Assembly (NCBI RefSeq): GCF_004851605.1
Contig: NZ_CP031093.1
Coordinates: forward strand, 2,728,692-2,792,691
DNA length: 64,000 bases
Direction: 5' to 3'
Source: Hydrocarboniclastica marina
GTDB taxonomy: Bacteria; Pseudomonadota; Gammaproteobacteria; Pseudomonadales; Oleiphilaceae
A program made the translations under genes and the position numbers. Every line of letters begins with the position of its first letter. The stretch's first letter is position 1. Positions 17,156 through 25,853 of the stretch are shown here, piece by piece. The notes under the pieces were generated by a model that was not told where the DNA came from, made no database searches, and was given only the letters and a program-made list of their open reading frames with translations.

Positions 17156-18979
17156 ATGAGCCAGGACATCATCCGCATTCGCGACTTAGTCGATCAGCTT
17201 CCAGCCCTGGTACGCAGGCTTCCCAAAATTATCCGTGGGTATTACTACTATGCCCAGAAGAAAGACACTAAACCCCTGACCATAGGTGGGCTGATCGAGC
17301 GTAATGCCGAGCGCTACGGCGACCGTCCCGCCGTCCTCTACGAAGACCGCTCCGTCAGCTACGCCGAGCTGAACGAATGGGCAAACCGTTACAGCCATTT
17401 CTTTCAGCAGCAAGGCCTGAAAAAAGGCGACCGCATCGCCATCTTTCTGGAAAACCGTCCCGAGCTGCTGGCTGTTTTTATCGGCGCGGCAAAGCTTGGT
17501 GTCGCCTGCGCATTGATCAACACGGCCCAGAAGGGCCAGGTACTCGAGCACAGCATCAAGCTCACCGAGCCAAGGATGGTCGTGGTTGGTGAGGAGCTTA
17601 CAGAAGCGTTCGACGGCATCAAGGATCGCCTCAGCTGCGACCATGCCAATCCTTTTCTGTTCCTGGCTGACAGGGATACCCGTACCGACCTGGGCCAGGC
17701 GCCCGACGGCTACCTGAACGTTGCCCAAGAGATCATTCGCTGCGCGGTGAGCAACCCTGCGGTCGACAACCCGCCACGCATGGGCGACACCGCCTTTTAC
17801 CTGTTCACCTCCGGCACCACCGGCCTGCCGAAAGCAGCCCCCGGCAGCCACCGCAAGTTCGTCAAAGCCTATGGCGGGTTTGGCCTGATGTCCCTGGGCA
17901 TGACGCCGGAGGATGTGATCTATGTGACCCTGCCGTTCTACCATGGCACAGCCATTCTGGTCTGCTGGGGCGCAGCCGTTGCCGGTGGATCGGCCATTGT
18001 CATGCGGCGTAAATTCAGCGCCCGCAAGTTCTGGGACGACGTGCGCTACTACCGTGCCACAACGTTCGGCTATGTCGGCGAGCTATGCCGCTACCTGCTC
18101 AACCAGCCACCGTCCAGCGAAGACCGCAACCATCCGCTGCGCAAGATGATTGGCAACGGTTTGCGCCCTTCTATCTGGCGCACGTTCAAGGACCGTTTTG
18201 GCATCGAGAAGGTGGCCGAATTCTACGCCTCCAGCGAAGGTAACATCGGTTTCAGCAACTTCCTCAATCTCGACAACACTGTCGGCATGTCGACCGCGCC
18301 CTACGCGCTGGTAAAGTTTCACGAGGGCACGCGCGACCCCGTGCGGAACGAGAAGGGGCTTCTTGAAGAGGTCGCCCAGGGCGAGCCCGGGCTGCTGCTG
18401 GGTGAGATAACGAAAAAGTGGTCTTTTGAGGGCTACACCCAGAAGGAGGCCACTGAAAAGTCCATCATCCACGGCGCCTTCAAGAAAAATGACGCCTGGT
18501 TCAACACTGGCGACGTTCTGAAAGACCTGGGCTGGCGCCACCTGCAGTTTGTCGATCGCATGGGAGACACCTTCCGCTGGAAGGGCGAGAATGTTTCGAC
18601 CAACGAAGTCGAGAACATCATTGACGGTTTTGGTGGTCTTGATGAGGTTGTGGTGTACGGTGTCGAAGTGCCCCACACAAACGGTAAGGCCGGGATGGCA
18701 ACAGTAGTGCCGTCAGAGGACCACCTCGACCTCGACGCATTCTACGCGTACCTGCAGGAGAATCTGCCGCCCTACGCGGTGCCGGTATTCGTCAGGGTAA
18801 CGGACGCCATCGCCAAAACCGGTACGTTCAAATACAAGAAGAAGGACATACAGGACCTGGGTTATCAGCAGGGACCGCAGAATGACCGGGTTTATGTCGC
18901 CATTCCGGGCAAGACCGGATACAGCCTCCTCGACAGCGCAACCGTCGAAGCGATCGACAAGGGTGAGATCCGGCTCTAA
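17156..18979 (+). CDS. atuH: Very-long-chain/terpenoid acyl-CoA synthetase (AtuH-like, FATP family)
   Basis: A 607-aa AMP-forming acyl-CoA synthetase of the FadD6/FATP type. The ATP-binding loop 'TSGTTGLPKA' lies near residue 220, the adenylation motif 'YASSEGN' near 360, and 'RMGDTFRWKGENVST' plus 'KTGTFKYKKKD' toward the C terminus. The family activates long-chain or unusual acids. In P. aeruginosa the last cluster gene, atuH, is a protein of this kind, and the position after atuF supports activation of citronellate or geranate, though general fatty acid activation is possible. It has a GAGGGA Shine-Dalgarno sequence. A strong terminator follows. It is separated from atuF by a 460-bp gap, so coregulation is not assured. 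Confidence 0.8.
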   Translation: MSQDIIRIRDLVDQLPALVRRLPKIIRGYYYYAQKKDTKPLTIGGLIERNAERYGDRPAVLYEDRSVSYAELNEWANRYSHFFQQQGLKKGDRIAIFLENRPELLAVFIGAAKLGVACALINTAQKGQVLEHSIKLTEPRMVVVGEELTEAFDGIKDRLSCDHANPFLFLADRDTRTDLGQAPDGYLNVAQEIIRCAVSNPAVDNPPRMGDTAFYLFTSGTTGLPKAAPGSHRKFVKAYGGFGLMSLGMTPEDVIYVTLPFYHGTAILVCWGAAVAGGSAIVMRRKFSARKFWDDVRYYRATTFGYVGELCRYLLNQPPSSEDRNHPLRKMIGNGLRPSIWRTFKDRFGIEKVAEFYASSEGNIGFSNFLNLDNTVGMSTAPYALVKFHEGTRDPVRNEKGLLEEVAQGEPGLLLGEITKKWSFEGYTQKEATEKSIIHGAFKKNDAWFNTGDVLKDLGWRHLQFVDRMGDTFRWKGENVSTNEVENIIDGFGGLDEVVVYGVEVPHTNGKAGMATVVPSEDHLDLDAFYAYLQENLPPYAVPVFVRVTDAIAKTGTFKYKKKDIQDLGYQQGPQNDRVYVAIPGKTGYSLLDSATVEAIDKGEIRL

Positions 18980-19004
18980 CGGCGATGCGTTAGGCAAGTA
19001 AACG

Positions 19005-19029
19005 AAGGGAGCCGGTCAGGCTCCCTTTT
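19005..19029 (+). terminator. Rho-independent terminator after atuH
   Basis: The stem GGGAGCC / GGCTCCC (extended by two A-T pairs) has a 5-nt loop and ends in TTTT. The nearly symmetrical A-rich side also lets it serve the convergent gene that ends at 19072. Confidence 0.85.
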
Positions 19030-19071
19030 CACGTGGTGCGCGGGTCATCTGACCGATTCGGGCCTAAAGAT

Positions 19072-20052
19072 TCAGTCAGCGCCGACTTTGAGCACGATCT
19101 TGCCTTTGGCCCGTCGTTCGCTTAGCCCCTTCAAAGCTTCGACATAATCCTCGAATGGATGCACTTCGCTGACTTTGGGGTGAATCCTGCCCTGCTCGTA
19201 GAATCCCAGCAGATCCGCCACATTCTGGGCGTTGGCCTTCGGGTCCTTCATGGTGAAACTGCCCCAGAACACGCCGACCACCTGGCAACCTTTGAGCAGC
19301 GTCAGATTAGCAGGAATCTTGGGTATATCCCCTGCAGCAAAGCCGACGATCAGGTGCCGGCCTTCCCAGGCCATACAGCGCAATGCCTGCTCGGTGAAGT
19401 CTCCGCCCACGGGGTCGTAAACCACATCAACGCCGTTGCGCGCCAGCTTCTTCACCGCGTCCTTCAGGGGCTCTTCCGTGTAGTTGATCAGTTCGTCGGC
19501 GCCGGCTTCGCGAGCGACCTCCAGTTTCTCCGCGGAGCTTGCCGCCGCGATGACCTTGGCGCCCATGACCTTGGCCAACTCGACTGCGGCCAGGCCCACG
19601 CCCCCGCTTGCGCCCAGTACCAGAACCGTCTCGCCCGGCTGCAGGTTGGCGCGCTGTTTCAGCGCGTGGTAGGAGGTGCCGTAAACCATGCTGAACGCCG
19701 CGGCTTCCTCGTCGCTCATTTTGTCCGGCACCGGGATCAGCCTATCCTCGGCCACTACGATTTCCTCGGCAAAGGCGCCGTAGCCCGTCAGCCCCATGAC
19801 ACGGTCGCCCAACTTGAACCGGCTGACCTTGTCGCCCACCGCGATAACCTCTCCCGTCATTTCGCCGCCGGGCGAGAATGGCATGGGCGGCTTCAGCTGA
19901 TATTTGCCCTCGATGATCAGAGTATCCGGAAAGTTGAGACCCGCAGCGCGTACACGGACTTTAACGCCGGACCCTTTCGCTTCGGGCGATGGTACTTCGC
20001 CAATCTCGAGCTTCTCAGCGGGCCCGTATTCTTTGCATAGGATGGCTTTCAT
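19072..20052 (-). CDS. NADPH:quinone oxidoreductase-like zinc-free MDR enzyme
   Basis: A 326-aa medium-chain dehydrogenase/reductase of the quinone oxidoreductase branch. 'GLNFPDTLIIEGKYQ' near residue 40 and 'FSPGGEMTGEVIAVG' mark the GroES-like catalytic domain. 'VLVLGASGGVGLAAVELAK' (about 143-161) is the NADPH Rossmann motif. No structural-zinc cysteine cluster is present. It reduces quinones or enones with NADPH; the natural substrate is unknown. A clean AGGAG is placed 6 nt before the ATG. It is convergent with atuH and stands alone. Relatives often accompany acyl-CoA catabolism genes, so an enoyl reductase role is possible. Confidence 0.85.
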   Translation of the reverse strand: MKAILCKEYGPAEKLEIGEVPSPEAKGSGVKVRVRAAGLNFPDTLIIEGKYQLKPPMPFSPGGEMTGEVIAVGDKVSRFKLGDRVMGLTGYGAFAEEIVVAEDRLIPVPDKMSDEEAAAFSMVYGTSYHALKQRANLQPGETVLVLGASGGVGLAAVELAKVMGAKVIAAASSAEKLEVAREAGADELINYTEEPLKDAVKKLARNGVDVVYDPVGGDFTEQALRCMAWEGRHLIVGFAAGDIPKIPANLTLLKGCQVVGVFWGSFTMKDPKANAQNVADLLGFYEQGRIHPKVSEVHPFEDYVEALKGLSERRAKGKIVLKVGAD

Positions 20053-20389
20053 GGATCACTCCTGACCAGGGTTCTGGATTTTGGGTTGACGTTATTGTCG
20101 TGAAAAGTCGGAACGATTTGCAAAAGAGGTTCCACGCTATCGCTGAAGCAGATATCAGGCAAATAGATATCGGTTATGAGAGCGCATCAATGGCAGTTAT
20201 GGCGAGTCGGCTGTTACGATTTTCATCTGAAAATGCTGCTCGAAACTTGTATCCTGCGCGCTCTGTTTTCCAGCCAGCCGGCGTTCGAGCTCCAGCCCCG
20301 AGTCCAGGCCCGGAGCTCTGCCCAAGCTTGGTCGCATGGCCTTGACCCGGCCCATCCCCACATCACTAGTAACGCAGCAGGGTATAGCG
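20053..20389. other. Divergent intergenic region
   Basis: This 337-bp region lies between the 5' ends of the MDR gene and the TRIC-family gene, so it should contain both promoters. The left part is relatively AT-rich. I saw no palindrome, riboswitch-like fold or reading frame that deserves a call. Confidence 0.5.
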
Positions 20390-21010
20390 GTGTTTGAAGT
20401 AATTTACCTTCTGGAAATGATCGGTGTCATCGCGTTCGCGTTTTCGGGAATGATCGCCGCCCGTGCCAAGAACATGGACCCGGTCGGGATCTATACCATT
20501 GCCTTCATAACCGCGCTAGGCGGAGGCACCCTCCGTGATCTGATAATGGATAACCATCCGCTCTACTGGATACGCCACGAAGAGCAACCCATTCTGATTC
20601 TCGCACTAGCCGTGGCCTACAGTTACCTGCGGCCGCTGTCCCGACTAAGGGAATCGAACATTATCGTTCCTGATGCGATCGGCCTGGGCATCTTTACCAT
20701 GCTTGGCGCCCAACTGGCCCTTGAGCTGGGTCATTCCTTTTTTATTGCGTCGCTGCTTGGCGTGATGACGGGAACATTTGGCGGCTTGCTGCGCGACACG
20801 CTGTGCAACGAAGTCCCGTTTATTTTCCGGAAAGACCAGGTCTACGCGTCAGTGGCATTTGCCGGCTGCTGGCTCAGTTTCCTGGTGGACTACCTGTTCC
20901 ATCAGACCGAAATCGCCCTGGCCGCCGGAGTGGTTGCTATAGTTGTGCTGCGATTGCTCGCAGTGCGCTTCGACATCCGTCTGCAGCGGGATCAGCCTGA
21001 ACCCCGCTAG
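20390..21010 (+). CDS. Trimeric intracellular cation channel family protein (UPF0126)
   Basis: A 206-aa inner-membrane protein made of two repeats of three helices, each repeat containing the family signature: 'GGGTLRDLIMD' in the first and 'FGGLLRDTLCNEVP' in the second. Prokaryotic TRIC proteins are cation (K+) channels by structural work on homologues. I chose GTG at 20390 ('VFEVIYLLEMIG') because family members begin right there; the ATG at 20336 would add 18 residues and lacks a ribosome binding site. It is followed by the purine permease but separated by 133 bp; there is no evident functional link. Confidence 0.85.
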   Translation: MFEVIYLLEMIGVIAFAFSGMIAARAKNMDPVGIYTIAFITALGGGTLRDLIMDNHPLYWIRHEEQPILILALAVAYSYLRPLSRLRESNIIVPDAIGLGIFTMLGAQLALELGHSFFIASLLGVMTGTFGGLLRDTLCNEVPFIFRKDQVYASVAFAGCWLSFLVDYLFHQTEIALAAGVVAIVVLRLLAVRFDIRLQRDQPEPR

Positions 21011-21143
21011 AGACCTACAGCCTCCGATAGAGACCCCCGCCTCCGCTAAAACGGGGTAACCCGCACGGGAAACCAGCTTTCCCGGCTTGCGGTCGGCGGG
21101 TATCATGTCGCGTCTTCTCTCCAACAGTGACGCAGGACCCATC

Positions 21144-22442
21144 ATGCTCGAACGGTACTTCCGGTTGGCCGCCCATGGCACCACGATCCAGAAAGAAGTG
21201 ATCGCCGGCTTCACCACCTTCCTGACGATGGCCTATATCATCGTGGTCAATCCGAATGTGCTCTCCGTCTCGGGCATGGACTACGGGGCCGTTTTCGTGG
21301 CGACCTGCCTGGCCGCGGCTATAGGCACCCTGATCATGGGGCTCTACGCCAACTATCCCATCGCGCTTGCCCCGGGCATGGGCCTCAACGCGTTCTTCAG
21401 TTTTGTCGTAGTTCAGGGGATGGGGCATACCTGGCAGATTGCGTTGGGTGCTGTATTTCTGTCCGGGCTTATTTTCCTGCTTCTGAGCCTGTTCAAAGTG
21501 CGCGAGTGGATCATCAACAGCATTCCCCTCTCCCTGCGCTATGGCATCTCAGCCGGTATTGGTTTTTTTCTCGCGCTTATCGCTTTGAAAAATGCGGGTG
21601 TGGTCGTTGACAACCCAGCTACTCTGGTCGGCCTGGGCGACATCAAGACGCCAGAAGCGCTGCTCATGTTCGGCGGCTTCATCCTCATCTGCGGGCTTTA
21701 CTACCGGCGCGTCACCGGTGCGGTGGTGATCGGCATCATCGCTGTCACCGCGATCGCCATGCTGCTCGGAATGGTCCAGTACAACGGGTTTGTTTCAGCG
21801 CCGCCAAGCCTGGCGCCCACTTTTTTGCAGCTCGATATCGCCGGCGCCCTCGAGGTCGGCATGATAAGCATCGTGTTTGCCTTCCTCTTCGTCGATCTGT
21901 TCGATACCTCCGGCACTCTGATCGGTGCGGCACAACGGGGCAATCTTCTGGACAGTAACGGCAACCTGCCGCGACTCAAGCAGGCACTCATGGCCGACAG
22001 CGTCGCCACCATGAGCGGGGCGGCACTGGGCACGTCCACAACCACCAGCTACATTGAGTCGACCGCGGGAATTACCGCCGGCGGCCGTACGGGGTTAACC
22101 TCCGTGGTCGTAGCCTGTCTGTTTCTCGCCTGTTTGTTCTTTGCCCCAATCGCGGCAGTCGTGCCGCCGTACGCGACCGCGCCAGCCCTGCTGTTTGTTG
22201 CCGTGCTGATGACGAGTGGCCTGAAGCTTATAGACTGGGAGGACATCACTGAAGCAGCCCCGGCTATTGTCACCGCCCTGATGATGCCCCTGACCTTTTC
22301 CATCGCCAACGGCATCGCACTCGGCTTCATCACCTATGCACTGATGAAGCTGGTCAGCGGCCACTGGAAAGCACTGAACCTCAGCGTGGCGCTGATAGCT
22401 CTGATGTTTATTCTCAAATATGCTTTTCTGGACGCGGGCTAG
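21144..22442 (+). CDS. NCS2-family adenine/hypoxanthine-type permease
   Basis: A 432-aa membrane transporter of the AzgA branch, with about 12-14 hydrophobic segments. 'GFTTFLTMAYIIVVNP' near the N terminus, 'NYPIALAPGMGLNAFF' and 'LFDTSGTLIGAA' followed by 'GTSTTTSYIESTAGI' are the diagnostic stretches that line the nucleobase site. It imports purine bases (adenine, guanine or hypoxanthine) with protons. The ATG at 21144 has GCAGGA upstream and is the family-typical start. Placement 101 bp upstream of apt suggests a two-gene purine salvage unit: import followed by phosphoribosylation. Which purine is taken up cannot be fixed from sequence alone, though the neighbour argues for adenine. Confidence 0.88.
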   Translation: MLERYFRLAAHGTTIQKEVIAGFTTFLTMAYIIVVNPNVLSVSGMDYGAVFVATCLAAAIGTLIMGLYANYPIALAPGMGLNAFFSFVVVQGMGHTWQIALGAVFLSGLIFLLLSLFKVREWIINSIPLSLRYGISAGIGFFLALIALKNAGVVVDNPATLVGLGDIKTPEALLMFGGFILICGLYYRRVTGAVVIGIIAVTAIAMLLGMVQYNGFVSAPPSLAPTFLQLDIAGALEVGMISIVFAFLFVDLFDTSGTLIGAAQRGNLLDSNGNLPRLKQALMADSVATMSGAALGTSTTTSYIESTAGITAGGRTGLTSVVVACLFLACLFFAPIAAVVPPYATAPALLFVAVLMTSGLKLIDWEDITEAAPAIVTALMMPLTFSIANGIALGFITYALMKLVSGHWKALNLSVALIALMFILKYAFLDAG

Positions 22443-22543
22443 CAGCTCCGGGACCGGCCGCAAACATAACCCGGTCGCCGCCTGATGCCCTCCGGAACAC
22501 TTAAGCACAAACACTGGTTAACCATTCCATAAGAGAGCCCGTG

Positions 22544-23086
22544 ATGGAGTATTTTTCCGAAATTGTCCGCAATGCTATCCGGACGGTGCCCGACTGGCCC
22601 GAGCCAGGCGTTCAGTTCCGTGATATCACCACGGCCCTGCAGGACCGAACAGTCTTTCGCAAGCTGATTGATGCTTTTGTGCATCGTTACCACTCGGCCG
22701 ACATAGATGCCATTGCGGCAGTCGACGCGCGTGGCTTCATCCTGGGTTCGCCATTGGCGTACGAACTCAACGCCAGCTTTGTACCGGTCCGGAAAAAGGG
22801 CAAGCTTCCCTTTGACACGCTCGTTGAGGACTACAAGCTGGAGTACGGGACAGCCTCGGTGGAGCTCCACAAGGATGCCTTCAAGGCCGGCCACCGGGTG
22901 GTCCTGGTAGATGACCTGATCGCGACGGGCGGAACCATGCTTGCTGCCACCCGGCTCCTCAGGCGCATTGGTGTCGAAATTGTTGAGGTGGCGGCAATGA
23001 TTGACCTGCCTGACCTGGGCGGTTCCGATAAACTACGGGCAGAAGGTTTGAGCGTCTTCACCGTGTGCCAGTTTTCCGACTCTTGA
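22544..23086 (+). CDS. apt: Adenine phosphoribosyltransferase
   Basis: A 180-aa type I phosphoribosyltransferase that makes AMP from adenine and PRPP. The PRPP-binding motif '[13 protein letters not shown]' is at about 122-134, and '[12 protein letters not shown]' and 'VRKKGKLP' match the APRT hood and flexible loop. Either the ATG at 22544 or the adjacent in-frame GTG at 22541 could start it; both follow AAGAGAG. It lies directly after a purine permease, so uptake and salvage are probably coordinated. The next gene starts 29 bp on. Confidence 0.94.
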   Translation: MEYFSEIVRNAIRTVPDWPEPGVQFRDITTALQDRTVFRKLIDAFVHRYHSADIDAIAAVDARGFILGSPLAYELNASFVPVRKKGKLPFDTLVEDYKLEYGTASVELHKDAFKAGHRVVLVDDLIATGGTMLAATRLLRRIGVEIVEVAAMIDLPDLGGSDKLRAEGLSVFTVCQFSDS

Positions 23087-23115
23087 GAAACGAGCGCAGT
23101 GGGACTGGGGGCCAT

Positions 23116-23496
23116 GTGCCAGCCTCCGACCCGGGATTGCGCAGCCAGCGCGCGGACCAGTCACTCAAGTTGCACCCGATCGATGAAGTCTCACCCAGCG
23201 TCGTCAGCTGTGGGACCTGCGAAGCCTGCTGCTGCCGGCTCGAAGTAATACTTGAGGACGACCGGGGTATCCCCCCGACTTACACAGCACTCGATGCCTG
23301 GGGCGGCCTGGTAATGCGCCGCCTTGAGGATGGCTGGTGCGCCGCTCTCGACCGCAAGACCTTCCGTTGCTCGATCTACTCACGGCGGCCGCAGAACTGC
23401 CGTGATTTCGCTTTGGGAAGCCACGAATGTCTGGAAGAACGCGCGCAGATGTCCAACCCCAATAATGCCCCCGGGAGTTCTGATGGCCCGCTTTGA
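23116..23496 (+). CDS. YkgJ-family cysteine cluster protein
   Basis: A 126-aa protein with the YkgJ (zinc/iron-chelating) pattern: a dense cluster 'CGTCEACCC' near the start, a later 'DGWCAAL', then 'CSIYSRRPQNCRDF' and a terminal Cys in 'HECLEE'. The Cys spacing implies metal binding, probably a Zn or Fe-S site; no enzymatic activity is known for the family. A GTG at 23116 after GGGGG is preferred; the frame could extend upstream into apt. Its 3' end overlaps the following gene by 14 bp, so the two are probably translated together. Confidence 0.75.
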   Translation: MPASDPGLRSQRADQSLKLHPIDEVSPSVVSCGTCEACCCRLEVILEDDRGIPPTYTALDAWGGLVMRRLEDGWCAALDRKTFRCSIYSRRPQNCRDFALGSHECLEERAQMSNPNNAPGSSDGPL

Positions 23497-24157
23497 CCTG
23501 CTCGGTACTGCAGCCATTCCCGGCCAGGCCGGCGAGCTGCGACTTTTGCGACGAAATGATGAATTCTCAATCCGCATCGCGGGTAAGCCCGGTGAACTGA
23601 TGAATAGCCGGCTTCATGGTTCTGAAGACGCCCTGGCGACGCTCCCCTGCGAACAGGTGGCGGACCGGCAGAACCCGCGTGTACTCATCGGCGGATTGGG
23701 CATGGGCTTCACATTGGCAGCAGCCTTGAACGCCTTGGGCCAAGATGCGGAGATCGTTGTAGCCGAGCTGGTGCCGGGAGTCGTCGAGTGGAACCGGGGC
23801 CCGCTCGGGGCTGTGGCCGGCCACCCGCTGCGCGACCCGCGCACACGCGTGCACCTTGGCGATGTTGGTGAGCTCCTGAGATCGGAAACGGCCGCTTACG
23901 ACGCCATCATGCTCGACGTCGATAATGGCCCCGAAGGCCTTACCCAAAAGGCGAATGACTGGATTTACTCGACCAAAGGTCTGGCCGCGGCACAAAAAGC
24001 CTTGCGCCCCGAAGGCATCCTGGCGGTCTGGTCCGCGGGTGCCGCGCCGGAGTTTACCGACAGGCTAGCCGGGCTTGGTTTCGCTGTAGACCCCGTAACC
24101 GTGCGGGCCCACAAACCCGGCAAAGGCGCGCGCCACGTGGTCTGGCTGGCTTGGTGA
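23483..24157 (+). CDS. Spermidine-synthase-like methyltransferase-fold protein
   Basis: A 224-aa protein with a Rossmann core of the spermine/spermidine synthase type: 'RVLIGGLGMGFTLAAAL' (about 73-89) is the nucleotide loop, 'VVAELVPGVVEWNR' holds the acidic strand-2 residue, and 'YDAIMLDVDNGPEG' is the motif where polyamine synthases keep an active Asp. The length is below the roughly 285 aa of SpeE and the N-terminal beta domain is short, so the substrate may not be a polyamine. The ATG at 23483 has GGGAG 5 nt upstream. It overlaps the YkgJ gene. Confidence 0.75.
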   Translation: MARFDLLGTAAIPGQAGELRLLRRNDEFSIRIAGKPGELMNSRLHGSEDALATLPCEQVADRQNPRVLIGGLGMGFTLAAALNALGQDAEIVVAELVPGVVEWNRGPLGAVAGHPLRDPRTRVHLGDVGELLRSETAAYDAIMLDVDNGPEGLTQKANDWIYSTKGLAAAQKALRPEGILAVWSAGAAPEFTDRLAGLGFAVDPVTVRAHKPGKGARHVVWLAW

Positions 24158-24194
24158 CACGCTTGGTGATAATCAAACTCAACGGAGAGGCGCC

Positions 24195-24644
24195 ATGCCA
24201 ATCTGGGTAGATGCGGACGCCTGCCCGCGCCCCATCAAGGACATCATTTTCAAAGCGGCCAACCGCGCGCAGGAGATGACGACGTTCGTGGCCAATCACG
24301 CCCTGAGTATTCCCCCATCGCCCTATCTCAGTTTCAGGCTGGTGCCCTCTGGCTTTGACGTGGCGGATAACCACATCGTGGAAGCGATTAACGCGGGCGA
24401 CCTGGTGGTCACCCAGGATATCCCCCTGGCTGCGCTGGCGGTTGAAAGGGAAGCGATGGCCCTGAATCCGCGCGGCCAGGAATATACGCCGGAGTCGATA
24501 CGCCAGCGGCTGGCCATGCGCAACCTGATGGAGGAATTACGCAGCACCGGCATCCAGACCGGCGGGCCAGACAGTTTCTCCAACGCCGATCGTAAACGCT
24601 TCGCTGATGCACTGGATCGCTGGTTGCGGCAGAGACGCGTTTAG
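24195..24644 (+). CDS. YaiI/YqxD family protein (UPF0178)
   Basis: A 149-aa protein beginning 'MPIWVDADACPRPIKDII', the signature of UPF0178, and containing 'VTQDIPLAALAV' and 'NLMEELR' further on. The family has a PIN-like NYN fold suggesting a nuclease, with the acidic D6 and D8 pair near the N terminus, but its function is not established. CGGAGAGGCGCC precedes the ATG. It follows the methyltransferase-fold gene by 37 bp; a 9-bp direct repeat (GCTTGGTGA) straddles that junction. Confidence 0.88.
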   Translation: MPIWVDADACPRPIKDIIFKAANRAQEMTTFVANHALSIPPSPYLSFRLVPSGFDVADNHIVEAINAGDLVVTQDIPLAALAVEREAMALNPRGQEYTPESIRQRLAMRNLMEELRSTGIQTGGPDSFSNADRKRFADALDRWLRQRRV

Positions 24645-24752
24645 ACGCTCGTGTCCTGTCCGGGTAATTCGTTGGCCTACGAGCCCCGGAGCGCCCGGAA
24701 GTCCTGCCGCTAAAGCCTTCGGGCCGGCCTTGCCGACGCTTGAGAGGGAACC

Positions 24753-25301
24753 CTAACGTTCCGAGGCGTCGTCGTCGGTTATCTGGCGCCCCCGCTCCAG
24801 CAGCACGTCAACAGCGCAGTCATGGGTGCCCGGAAACTCCTGTTTGACCTGGCGTAACAGCTTGCGGGCTTGCTGCCGGCTGCCGTCTTCCTTTTCGGCT
24901 TCGGTCAGGGCTATGAGGTAGAGGGCGTGAGCCCGGACGTCACGCTCCACCTCGGGATTGTTGTAGATTTTCTCGAGGGTCTCCTGAGTCTCCTCAAACC
25001 CGTCTTTGATCGGCGGCGAGTCTTCCAGCGACTCCATAATCGTTGGCCCGATCTGATACTCATCGGGGTCACAGCTGGCGGCTGCGAAAAGATCCTGGTA
25101 CTCCTGGTAATCCTTGCCCAGTTTCTTCTTGAATGCCTGTCGTTCCCTGTGCGCAGCCGTTGCTGCCGCACCGCCGGCGGCATAGGTCGTGCCGGTGATG
25201 GCGCCCGCCGCGCAGCCCGCGAGAGAAACAACAGTTCCGGCCACCAGAATAACGCCCGTTAAAGACGCCAGAATCCCGTTACTGCCCTTGCTTCCTTTCA
25301 T
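24753..25301 (-). CDS. Hypothetical lipoprotein with glycine/alanine segment and helical C terminus
   Basis: A 182-aa lipoprotein of unknown function. The signal ends in VSLAGC (lipobox), followed by an Ala/Gly/Thr-rich stretch that could insert or pack against a membrane, then a charged helical region. That region has TPR-like wording ('ETQETLEKIYNNPEVERDVRAHALYLIALTEAEK' spans two helices). The ATG at 25301 has AGGAG 6 nt upstream; the in-frame start 36 bp earlier has none. Relatives appear near other envelope genes, but no specific role can be assigned. Confidence 0.75.
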   Translation of the reverse strand: MKGSKGSNGILASLTGVILVAGTVVSLAGCAAGAITGTTYAAGGAAATAAHRERQAFKKKLGKDYQEYQDLFAAASCDPDEYQIGPTIMESLEDSPPIKDGFEETQETLEKIYNNPEVERDVRAHALYLIALTEAEKEDGSRQQARKLLRQVKQEFPGTHDCAVDVLLERGRQITDDDASER

Positions 25302-25433
25302 TAATGACTCCTTGGCTTTGCAGATCCATCCGCACACGGCGTGGCGGCCATAGCCCTGATCATAATAGCCATTGAACCCATAAATCGAGTTTCAGCTTCG
25401 CAAGTATTCAGGAAACCACCTAAAACTGCGAAA

Positions 25434-25640
25434 TCAGCGCTGGAACAGATTAATCAGCAGAGTCAGTATCACGCTGATCAGAACCATGGACGTGATCGGG
25501 ACGAATACGCGGCTGCGCTCCGTATCGACGTTGATATCGCCCGGCAGACGCCCGAACCAGCCAAGCAACCCGGGCGCGAACTGTAGAATGACACCCAACA
25601 CAACGAGGCTCAGGCCTGCAATGATCAGCCAGCGCGGCAT
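25434..25640 (-). CDS. DUF2905 small membrane protein
   Basis: A 68-aa protein with two transmembrane segments (about 4-27 and 46-66) separated by the conserved loop 'GLLGWFGRLPGDINVD', typical of DUF2905. The function is unknown. A strong AGGAGGAG lies just before the ATG. It is probably in the same transcription unit as, and upstream of, the lipoprotein ending at 24753; 132 bp separate them. Confidence 0.88.
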   Translation of the reverse strand: MPRWLIIAGLSLVVLGVILQFAPGLLGWFGRLPGDINVDTERSRVFVPITSMVLISVILTLLINLFQR

Positions 25641-25673
25641 AGTCTCCTCCTTTTGATATCCGGTCTTCGTCCA

Positions 25674-25706
25674 GCCCTGACTTTGCCCTGACTTTGCCCT
25701 GACTCT
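25674..25706. repeat. Short tandem repeat, three copies of an 11-mer
   Basis: GCCCTGACTTT is repeated twice exactly and a third time with one change (GCCCTGACTCT), then a partial GCCCT follows. It lies in the intergenic region between the divergent DUF2905 and FAH-family genes, where slippage could alter promoter spacing. Confidence 0.8.
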
Positions 25707-25853
25707 GCCCTATCAGCCTACCATCACGGGTTCTTTCCGGTGCTTATGCTTTACCAAGACGTCATGATGCACCAGCTGCGGATAGGCGGCTTGCTTCGGT
25801 TTTTCAGGTAGTATGAAATCAACCTCTAACATGAACAGTGCTCAGGAGACACC

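Noticed and set aside
24149-24169. 9-bp direct repeat GCTTGGTGA around the stop of the SpeE-like gene
   Set aside because: Too short and single; likely chance.
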